From assembly GCA_031254445.1 (NCBI GenBank), contig JAIRUL010000287.1, forward strand, positions 1-11,372: a DNA stretch of 11,372 nucleotides, given 5' to 3'. Position 1 is the first letter of the stretch; each line of letters opens with the position of its first letter. Under the pieces are notes generated by a model. The model saw only the letters and a program-made list of their open reading frames with translations. It ran no database searches and was not told where the DNA came from. This document shows, in pieces, positions 5,649 through 11,372 of this stretch. The translations under genes were made by a program, and so were the position numbers. Origin of the DNA: Chitinispirillales bacterium (GTDB taxonomy: Bacteria > Fibrobacterota > Chitinivibrionia > Chitinivibrionales > Chitinispirillaceae).

Positions 5649-7448
5649 TTAGATCCCGGTCTCTATATAAGGAATCCTCTTCATCAAATCCCCTAGAAGC
5701 CTCGCGTTCAAATTCTTCAGCCACGCTAACATGTCATCCATCGACTCTATTACGTCTATGTGCGAGATGCTCTCCGCGGCTTCGGCGAAGCTTATGTTGG
5801 ATATTATTTCTTTTATTAGCGGGATGCTCCTCGGCATGACGCTGAACCTGCGCAGGCCGAGGCCCACTAAGAGCACGGTGTGCAGCGGATGGCCCGCCAT
5901 CTCGCCGCATATCGACAGCGGCTTGCCGTTGTCGTTCGCGACCTTGATGGAGTTTCTTATGATACGCAAGAACGCGGGCTCTACGGGGTTGTAGAGGTAG
6001 TTGACCTTGGAGTTGTTGCGGTCGGCGGCGCTCAGGTACTGTATGAGGTCGTTTGTGCCGATGGACGCGAAGTCTATCTCTTTCATGAACGTGCCCATCT
6101 CTAGTATGGCGAGCGGAACCTCGAAGAGCACGCCGCACTTCGGCATCGGCATCTCGAGCTTCGACGCTATCTCGCGTATGAACGCCTTCGCCTCGATCCA
6201 CTCTTGCAGGGTGGTGACCATCGGAACCATTATCGAGTAGTCGTAACCCTTGCCGGCCTTTAGGATGGCGGCGACCTGCGTCTCGAAAATATCTTTGCGT
6301 TCTAAGAATATCCTTATCGCCCTCCAGCCCATAAATGGGTTGAACTCCTGGGGCATGTCGAAAAACTGCGGTATCTTGTCGCCGCCTATGTCCATGAGCC
6401 TTATCGTGCAGTGCTTGCCGGCGCCCTTGCTCAGTATGGCCTCGTAGTAGGCTAAGTGCGCCTCCTCGGTCGGCATCTCTTTGCGGTTGGAGAGCAGGTA
6501 CTCGGTGCGGACTAGGCCGATGCCGTCCGCGCCGTTTTCGACGGCCTCGTTGGCGTCTTCGGTGAGCGAGAGGTTGGCCAAAACCTCTATCCGCACGCCG
6601 TCGCGCGTGTAGACGGGGCGGCTCCACTTCGCCTTGAGCTCCTTGTAGATCGTCTCGCCGTGCGTCTGCTTCAGGTAGCGCTCTACGACGTAAGCCTCGG
6701 GGTGGACGAAGACATTGCCCTTGTCGGAGTCTACTAATACTTCGTCGCCAGGCTTGATGTGGTCGGAGATGTTGCGTACGCCGGAGATGACCGGGATGTT
6801 GTAGGAGCGCGCCAAAATCGCCGCATGCGAGGTTTTACCGCCGCTCATCGTTATGACGGCGCGGATCTTCGAGCGGTCGTAGGAGAGTATGTCGGTAGGC
6901 GTGAATGTGCGCAAAACGACTAAGACCACAGGTTCGGCGAAAGTCTTGGCGCGGCCGCTCTCGCTCGACAGGTAGGAGACGAGCTTCTCGCAAACCTCGA
7001 CCATGTCGCTCGAGCGCTCCTTGAAGTAGGAGGTGCCGGAGGACTCGAAGCGCTTTATGAAGTCGTTGGAGACGGTTCTGATGGACGTCTCGAGGTTGAA
7101 GAGCTTGACGGAGATGGTCTCCACCACTTGGCCTATGAACGCAGGGTCGTCTAAGATGTTTTCGTATATGTTGAGGATGGAGGCGTCTACGGTGCTTTCG
7201 CGGTCTAAGTCCTGTATGAGCTTTTGGTAGTCTTTCCTCGCATTGTCGCGTATCTCGTTGAAGCGGATGATCTCGCTGCCCACCTCCTCGCGCGAGATTG
7301 CGGCCTCGATGGTCGCGTCCTGCTGCTGTATGGTGCGCCCGATGAAGTAGGCCTTGCCGTGCCCCCACCCCGAGACAACGGACTCGCCCGCGAGCTCTTT
7401 GGGCTCTTTTTTGACGGCGGCGCTATTGTCGGACTGGCCATTTTTCAT
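5649..7448 (-). CDS. ptsI: phosphoenolpyruvate-protein phosphotransferase (PTS Enzyme I)
   Basis: Enzyme I takes phosphate from phosphoenolpyruvate and passes it to HPr, the first step of PTS sugar uptake and signalling; it is cytoplasmic. The product is 599 residues, slightly longer than the usual ~575, with a 20-30 residue hydrophilic N-terminal extension. There is no GAF domain, so it is EI-like rather than the nitrogen-PTS form. The phosphorylated histidine is His208 in SGGKTSHAAILARS (202-215). The PEP-binding half shows GIGLVRTEYLL (309-319), MDIGGDKIPQF (352-362), NPFMGWRAIR (370-379), GTNDLIQYLSAADRN (464-478) and SICGEMAG (512-519) with catalytic Cys514. All key residues are present. 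The near-N-terminal SPG common in Enzyme I is replaced by WGH (about 28-30). The ATG at 7448 follows GGGTGA. The phosphorylase homologue is 112 bp upstream; no HPr gene is in view. Confidence 0.9.
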   Translation of the reverse strand: MKNGQSDNSAAVKKEPKELAGESVVSGWGHGKAYFIGRTIQQQDATIEAAISREEVGSEIIRFNEIRDNARKDYQKLIQDLDRESTVDASILNIYENILDDPAFIGQVVETISVKLFNLETSIRTVSNDFIKRFESSGTSYFKERSSDMVEVCEKLVSYLSSESGRAKTFAEPVVLVVLRTFTPTDILSYDRSKIRAVITMSGGKTSHAAILARSYNIPVISGVRNISDHIKPGDEVLVDSDKGNVFVHPEAYVVERYLKQTHGETIYKELKAKWSRPVYTRDGVRIEVLANLSLTEDANEAVENGADGIGLVRTEYLLSNRKEMPTEEAHLAYYEAILSKGAGKHCTIRLMDIGGDKIPQFFDMPQEFNPFMGWRAIRIFLERKDIFETQVAAILKAGKGYDYSIMVPMVTTLQEWIEAKAFIREIASKLEMPMPKCGVLFEVPLAILEMGTFMKEIDFASIGTNDLIQYLSAADRNNSKVNYLYNPVEPAFLRIIRNSIKVANDNGKPLSICGEMAGHPLHTVLLVGLGLRRFSVMPRSIPLIKEIISNISFAEAAESISHIDVIESMDDMLAWLKNLNARLLGDLMKRIPYIETGI

Positions 7449-7470
7449 TTAATCACCCAAAAATTTGGTT

Positions 7471-7489
7471 TGGCGCGCAGAACGCGCCA
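7471..7489. other. perfect 7-bp GC hairpin between the phosphorylase gene and ptsI
   Basis: The sequence tggcgcg-cagaa-cgcgcca lies in the 112-bp gap. On the minus strand it is followed, after about 7 nt, by a short T run (attttt), so it could partly terminate the phosphorylase transcript or mark the ptsI leader. Two ttaacgc heptamers sit nearby at 7540-7553. Confidence 0.5.
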
Positions 7490-7539
7490 CCCGGCATTCG
7501 GCTAAAAAGTAGCTGTTTATTAACAAAAACGCTGATTTC

Positions 7540-7553
7540 TTAACGCTTAACGC
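7540..7553 (-). repeat. two tandem heptamers just after the phosphorylase stop
   Basis: The sequence ttaacgcttaacgc is two perfect copies of a 7-bp unit; on the minus strand it reads GCGTTAA twice. This resembles the GCGTTGA unit of the folE leader with one change. It is short and could be chance taken alone. Confidence 0.45.
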
Positions 7554-7560
7554 CTATCCG

Positions 7561-9966
7561 CTATATTATCTTCCAAACGCTGGCCGCGAAGTCCCTAACA
7601 AGCCTATCCGTCGAGAACCACCCCATCCTCGATATGTTGAGCAGGCATTTGCTGTCCCACGCCCCTTTGTTCTTGAAGAGGGCGTCTACGGCCTCCTGCT
7701 TATTAATATAATCTGCGAAATCCAATAAAACAAAATTTCTGTCGGCATCTCTTAAAGAAGAGAGCAGCGGGTAGACGGTGTGGCCGTCGGGAATCTTTGA
7801 CAAGTGGGAATCTAACAACGCGAATATCGCTCTCAGGCTTTCGCTCTCCGCGAGTATTTTCGCGGGGTTATAGCCGCCGTTCATGGACAAAAGTTCCTCC
7901 GCGGTCTTCCCGAAAGCGAAGATATTCTCTTCGCCGATGCGCTTTATGAGCTCGATGTTCGACCCGCCGCGGCTCGCCACCGTTAGGACGCCATTGAACG
8001 CGAACTTCATGTTGAACGTGCCGCACGGCTCGAAAGGGGCGGTCGATATCTGCTCCGATAGGTCGGCGGCGGTAACGAGCCTCTCGGCCCAGCCCACGCC
8101 GAAGTTGGGGATGAACGCCACGCGCATATACTCGCGCGCCTCGGGGTCGCCGTTTACGATGTCGGAAACGATGTTGACAAGGTGGATGATTTGCTTGGCA
8201 AGGAAATCCGACGGCGAGGCCTTGCCCGCAAAAATGTGCGCGCGGCGGCACATGCTCTTCTCGCCGCTCTTTATCTTGAGGTAATTGTGCAGGATGTACA
8301 GTATGTGCAGCGTTTGGCGCTTAGACATGTGGATTGGCCGGCTATGGACGTCGAAGAGCATCGTGGCGTCGAAAGCCACCCCAAACATCTCCCTAAGCGA
8401 CGCGCAGAGCTCCGACTTCGCCCTGCTCTTCACGTTTGCGAACGCTTTCAGCGTCTCCGCGCTTTTCGCGTAGTGCTCAAGCTTAGATAGCTCCTCCGAC
8501 CTCCGCACCCACCCGTCGCCGATCGCGCGCGTGATGAGGGCGGAGAGCGGCCTATTCGCGCAGTGCAGCCAGCGGCGGTGAGACACGCCGCTCGTCTTGC
8601 AGTTGAACTTTTCCGGGTACTGCCTATAGTAAATCGGGAAAACGTGCTTCGTGATAATCTCCGTGTGCTGCGCGGAGATGCCGCTGACCGAGCTCGACCC
8701 GAGCACCGCCATATCCGCGAAGCGTATGCGCTTGACCTCTCCCTCCTCGATAAGGGAGATGTTGCGCATAAGATCTACGTCGTGCCCCGAGTGCGAGCGG
8801 AGATAGTCTAGGTGCTCGGCGTTTATGTCGAAAATTACCTGCATCACCCTCGGCAGAAGCTGCCCTATCTTGTAGACCGGCCACGTCTCGATGTGTTCGC
8901 GGTGAACCGCGCTGCTCGAGTAGGAGAAGATGCTCTGCGTCATGCCCCACGCCCTCTTCCACTCGATGCCCTCGTGGTCTACGAGCAGGCGCATCATCTC
9001 GGGGATGGCGAGCGCGCAGCGGCTGCCGTTTAGGTGTATCGCCACCTTGGCGTCGAGGCCCTCTATGCTCCCGCAGTTGTGCTTGTGGCGGCGGATAATG
9101 TCCTGAATGACGGCGCTCACAAAAAAATACTGCTGGCGGATTCGCAAGTCGTGAGCCCGCCGCACGTCTTCGTCGGGAAAGAGCACCTTGGTGATGCGCC
9201 CCGACTGCGACTTCTCCTCGCAAGCGCGGACGTAGTCGTTGTGGTTCTGGTAGTCGGGCAGAAACTCCTCGCTCGCCCGCGCCGACCAAAGGCGCAGCGT
9301 GTTGACCGCATCGTTGCGGTAGCCCACAATCGGGACGTCGTAGGGGACGGCGTAGACCTCCTCGGCGTTCTTCCACTCGTAGGGGCCAAGCGGCTTGCCA
9401 TTGTCTACGCGCGCTATGTCGCCGGAGAACTTCACTACGCAGGCGTACTCGGGGCGCACAATCTCCCACGGGTGCCCCTTGTGCAGCCAGTCGTTGGGGA
9501 ACTCCACCTGCGACCCGTTCTTTATCTCTTGGCGGAACTGCCCGAAGTCGTAGCGCATCCCGTAGCCCATAGAGGGCAGCCCAAGCGTGGCGATAGACTC
9601 CAAGATGCAGGCCGCCGAGCGGGCCTTGCCGCTGTTGCCGAGGTCGAAGTCGTCGTCCTTCTCAAAAAGCCCCCTGAAAGATATCCCAAGGGAGTTGACC
9701 GCCTCCGTGAACGCCTCCTCGATCCCGAGGTTGACCATGTTGTTGTAGAGGCTCTTCCCGAGCGTGTACTCCATAGAGAGGACATAGACCCTGCGGCTGC
9801 CGATGTGCTCGCGCTGCGTGCTTATCCAGTGGCTGACAAACTCGCTGCGCACCGCGTAAGCTAGCGCCATAAAACGGTCATAGTCGGTCGCGGACATCTC
9901 GTCCTTCGCAAGGATATTGCGGAGGTAGAGAGTGTACGTATCGCGCAGATGTCTGAAGTCTATCAT
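7561..9966 (-). CDS. glgP: divergent glycogen/alpha-glucan phosphorylase homologue, possible pseudoenzyme
   Basis: The product is 801 residues, full length for the GT35 phosphorylases, which split alpha-1,4-glucan with phosphate to glucose-1-phosphate using pyridoxal phosphate. The fold is clear throughout: VYVLSMEYTLGKSLYNN (60-76), ATLGLPSMGYGMRYDFG (126-142), VNTLRLW (221-227), QDIIRRHK (288-295), AADLSEQIS (633-641) and NMKF with the PLP lysine Lys654. Many active-site positions are changed, using rabbit muscle numbering as known: the glycine loop GNGGLGR is GNSGKAR (110-116); NDTHP is NGSRC (313-317), so His377 becomes Arg; SHSVNG is SSSVSG (424-429), so Asn484 becomes Ser; KRIHEYK is RPIHMSK (543-549), so Arg569 becomes Pro and Tyr573 becomes Ser. 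Activity as a normal phosphorylase is doubtful. It has its own candidate promoter, a weak ribosome binding site, and ptsI downstream. Confidence 0.85.
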   Translation of the reverse strand: MIDFRHLRDTYTLYLRNILAKDEMSATDYDRFMALAYAVRSEFVSHWISTQREHIGSRRVYVLSMEYTLGKSLYNNMVNLGIEEAFTEAVNSLGISFRGLFEKDDDFDLGNSGKARSAACILESIATLGLPSMGYGMRYDFGQFRQEIKNGSQVEFPNDWLHKGHPWEIVRPEYACVVKFSGDIARVDNGKPLGPYEWKNAEEVYAVPYDVPIVGYRNDAVNTLRLWSARASEEFLPDYQNHNDYVRACEEKSQSGRITKVLFPDEDVRRAHDLRIRQQYFFVSAVIQDIIRRHKHNCGSIEGLDAKVAIHLNGSRCALAIPEMMRLLVDHEGIEWKRAWGMTQSIFSYSSSAVHREHIETWPVYKIGQLLPRVMQVIFDINAEHLDYLRSHSGHDVDLMRNISLIEEGEVKRIRFADMAVLGSSSVSGISAQHTEIITKHVFPIYYRQYPEKFNCKTSGVSHRRWLHCANRPLSALITRAIGDGWVRRSEELSKLEHYAKSAETLKAFANVKSRAKSELCASLREMFGVAFDATMLFDVHSRPIHMSKRQTLHILYILHNYLKIKSGEKSMCRRAHIFAGKASPSDFLAKQIIHLVNIVSDIVNGDPEAREYMRVAFIPNFGVGWAERLVTAADLSEQISTAPFEPCGTFNMKFAFNGVLTVASRGGSNIELIKRIGEENIFAFGKTAEELLSMNGGYNPAKILAESESLRAIFALLDSHLSKIPDGHTVYPLLSSLRDADRNFVLLDFADYINKQEAVDALFKNKGAWDSKCLLNISRMGWFSTDRLVRDFAASVWKII

Positions 9967-10038
9967 GGCCGGTGCTCAGCGATTGCTAAGTGCTTGGATT
10001 GGGGTAGAGAAACCTCTCCCAATATAAATATATAATAA

Positions 10039-10067
10039 AAAATAATTTATTGCATAGGAAAAGTCAA
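10039..10067 (-). promoter_or_regulatory. candidate promoter for the phosphorylase gene
   Basis: On the minus strand TTGACT (10067-10062) is followed after 17 nt by TATTTT (10044-10039), within an AT-rich stretch (10021-10080) that allows other -10 boxes. It lies about 75 bp upstream of the ATG at 9966 and just beyond the terminator of the preceding gene, which fits independent initiation. Confidence 0.45.
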
Positions 10068-10085
10068 AAGATTATAATCAAAAAA

Positions 10086-10111
10086 AAGGGCGGACACACC
10101 GGTCCGCCCTT
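10086..10111 (-). terminator. Rho-independent terminator of the glycosidase gene
   Basis: A perfect 10-bp stem (aagggcggac / gtccgccctt) encloses a 6-nt loop. On the minus strand it is followed immediately by a run of T (plus-strand A run at 10079-10087), the classic form. It lies about 75 bp after the stop of the glycosidase gene and acts in that direction only; there is no T run on the plus-strand side. Confidence 0.9.
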
Positions 10112-10184
10112 ACAATCGGCGCATCAATACAGCAATACGCCATAAAACCGCCGCATCTACAAATCGAAAACCGTCACCCCTGCC

Positions 10185-11372
10185 CTATTCAAGCGTAACC
10201 GTCACAAGCGAATGCGCCGGAATTGACATCTTCATGCCGGGTTTCACCTCCAGCGACTCTTCGCTTGGCCCCTTTTTCGCGTTTTCGGGGGTCAGGAGCT
10301 GCTTTTTGGCTTTGCCTTGGAAACCGGGTACGTTGATCGTCAGGTCTACGACCGTTTTCGGGTGCTTGTTTACTATCATCAGCGACTTTTTCTTGCCGTC
10401 CAACGTATAGTAGCTCGAAACGCGGTCGTTTCCGGTGCTCGACTCTAAGAGGGAGCCGCGGCCGAGGCTGTGGCTCGCCATCTTGAAAGCGAAGTACGAC
10501 GGGCGTGGGACGTTATCGCCGTCCGGCGCGCCGGTGCGCGATAGGTAGCCGTAATCGCCGCCCTGGGGGGTGATGCTGTTGTGAATATCCCAGTACGACG
10601 CCTGCTCGACGTTGTGGCGCGTGAGCATGCCGAGATAGTCGGCCGCAAAGAGCGCGTTTACGATGCCAAGCGTTTGGGGGCCGGGCTCGAAGTCTACGGA
10701 GTTCCACTCGGTGAGCCATATCTCGTACTTCTTGCCGGGCGTGCCGTACTGCTCAATCTGCTTCCTCACGTTGGGGAGGATGTCGTTCAAGGTCTGCGGC
10801 GCGGCCAAGAGGCCGGCGTCGTTTTCCTGGCCGGCATTCTGCGGATAGTGGTGGACATTCACGCCGTCCACAATGTCCTTGAGCTCTTGGAACGTGATCT
10901 TGTTCCAGTCGTCCTCAAGCGTCCATACCGGGGTGACGAGAATGCTCGGATCGGCCGCCTTCATCTGCTTCACAAACTCTTTCGCGCGTTTGGCGTACTC
11001 CTCCGGCGTGCAGTGGTTGGCGTGCCAGCTGCCGTAGAGCTCGTTTCCGATCTCCCAGTACTTCACGTTCGCCTTTTTCGTCTTGTTTACGTGGGTCACC
11101 CACTTCGCGGCCTCCTCCGGCGTACCGGTGCCGAAGTTGACCGTTATCATCGGCGTCGTGTTCGTCTTCTTGCAGAACTCCAAGAACTCGTCGATGTCGA
11201 CCATCCAGTCCTTCTTCTTCAGCACCTCTTCCCAGTGGTCTTCGTCGGCGCGCAGCCCGCCCGGATAGCGCAGGACGTGGTGGTTTACATCTTTCACGAA
11301 CTTCTCCGTGGCCGGCAAGAGCAGGTCGCCGTCCCACAGCGCGGCGTTGATGCCGAAGAGGCCGCTATTGAT
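10185..11372 (-). CDS. arabinofuranosidase-like glycoside hydrolase, 5' end outside window
   Basis: The frame is open to the right edge; 395 codons and the stop are visible and the N-terminus is missing. Early residues show FGINAALWDGDLL, then LRYPGGLRADEDHW, a pattern found in alpha-L-arabinofuranosidase-like enzymes of the clan GH-A type. A glutamate in KYWEIGNELYGSW (visible residue about 111) is the likely acid/base. Another in IWLTEWNS (about 222) is the likely nucleophile; the ~111-residue spacing suits a TIM barrel. VNVHHYPQN lies between them. The last ~100 residues look like a small beta-domain, as in GH51 and related families. Such enzymes release arabinose or similar sugars from plant polysaccharides. 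Exact family and substrate cannot be fixed. A strong terminator follows, so it ends its own transcription unit. Confidence 0.85.
   Translation of the reverse strand: MNSGLFGINAALWDGDLLLPATEKFVKDVNHHVLRYPGGLRADEDHWEEVLKKKDWMVDIDEFLEFCKKTNTTPMITVNFGTGTPEEAAKWVTHVNKTKKANVKYWEIGNELYGSWHANHCTPEEYAKRAKEFVKQMKAADPSILVTPVWTLEDDWNKITFQELKDIVDGVNVHHYPQNAGQENDAGLLAAPQTLNDILPNVRKQIEQYGTPGKKYEIWLTEWNSVDFEPGPQTLGIVNALFAADYLGMLTRHNVEQASYWDIHNSITPQGGDYGYLSRTGAPDGDNVPRPSYFAFKMASHSLGRGSLLESSTGNDRVSSYYTLDGKKKSLMIVNKHPKTVVDLTINVPGFQGKAKKQLLTPENAKKGPSEESLEVKPGMKMSIPAHSLVTVTLE

Noticed and set aside
9034..9864. Long plus-strand open frame opposite the phosphorylase gene
   Set aside because: It is a GC-driven shadow of the conserved minus-strand gene; its translation is low-complexity (Val/Ala/Arg/Leu) with no motifs.
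10000..10020. Small hairpin (agag...ctct) in the phosphorylase leader
   Set aside because: The stem is only about 4-5 bp with interruptions, which is too weak to assign a role.
11316..11318. Start of the glycosidase gene near 11318
   Set aside because: This codon is a TTG inside a frame that stays open to the window edge and encodes family-like sequence (FGINAALWDGDLL) upstream of it, so the gene is cut by the window.

Overview
The window is about 11.4 kb of bacterial chromosome with seven confident protein genes, one weaker gene call and one gene remnant. All lie on the minus strand except one DNA-binding protein gene. The gene set (PdxA, GTP cyclohydrolase I, PTS Enzyme I, an alpha-glucan phosphorylase homologue, an arabinofuranosidase-like glycosidase, a TonB-like C-terminal domain protein and a BspA-type leucine-rich protein) suggests a Gram-negative, polysaccharide-using, probably gut- or host-associated bacterium. 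A PVC-group lineage such as Verrucomicrobiota or Kiritimatiellota/Lentisphaerota is my guess from style only; no rRNA or marker gene here fixes it.

Layout, left to right. Positions 1-1740 are an AT-rich accessory stretch: a decayed copy of the 3' end of pdxA (53-211), a secreted protein built of two ~110-residue repeats (287-1033), and a short secreted BspA-type protein (1183-1626). Positions 1745-4477 hold a minus-strand run folE -> TonB-like membrane protein -> pdxA; the first two are 2 nt apart, and a 124-bp GC-rich gap precedes pdxA. Positions 4478-4922 are a 445-bp divergent intergenic region with candidate promoters on both strands and degenerate 7-bp repeats in both leaders. Positions 4923-5558 (plus strand) encode a small protein with three helix-turn-helix-like units. 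A GC-rich hairpin with AT arms separates its 3' end from the convergent ptsI. Positions 5649-9966 hold a divergent glycogen phosphorylase homologue followed by Enzyme I (ptsI). A strong minus-strand terminator (10086-10111) follows a glycosidase gene that runs off the right end of the window.

How the genes may work together. The right half concerns carbohydrate use: an arabinofuranosidase-like enzyme, a phosphorylase homologue and the phosphoryl-donor enzyme of the PTS. The left half concerns cofactors: folE for folate/pterins and pdxA for pyridoxal phosphate, the cofactor phosphorylases bind.

The two most notable observations are these. First, the phosphorylase homologue keeps its pyridoxal-phosphate lysine but has lost many residues that bind glucose and phosphate, so it may be a pseudoenzyme; it sits directly upstream of Enzyme I. 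Second, a family of degenerate CRTTGA-type hexamer/heptamer repeats recurs in most gaps between genes. No CRISPR array, tRNA, rRNA, transposase or integrase was seen.
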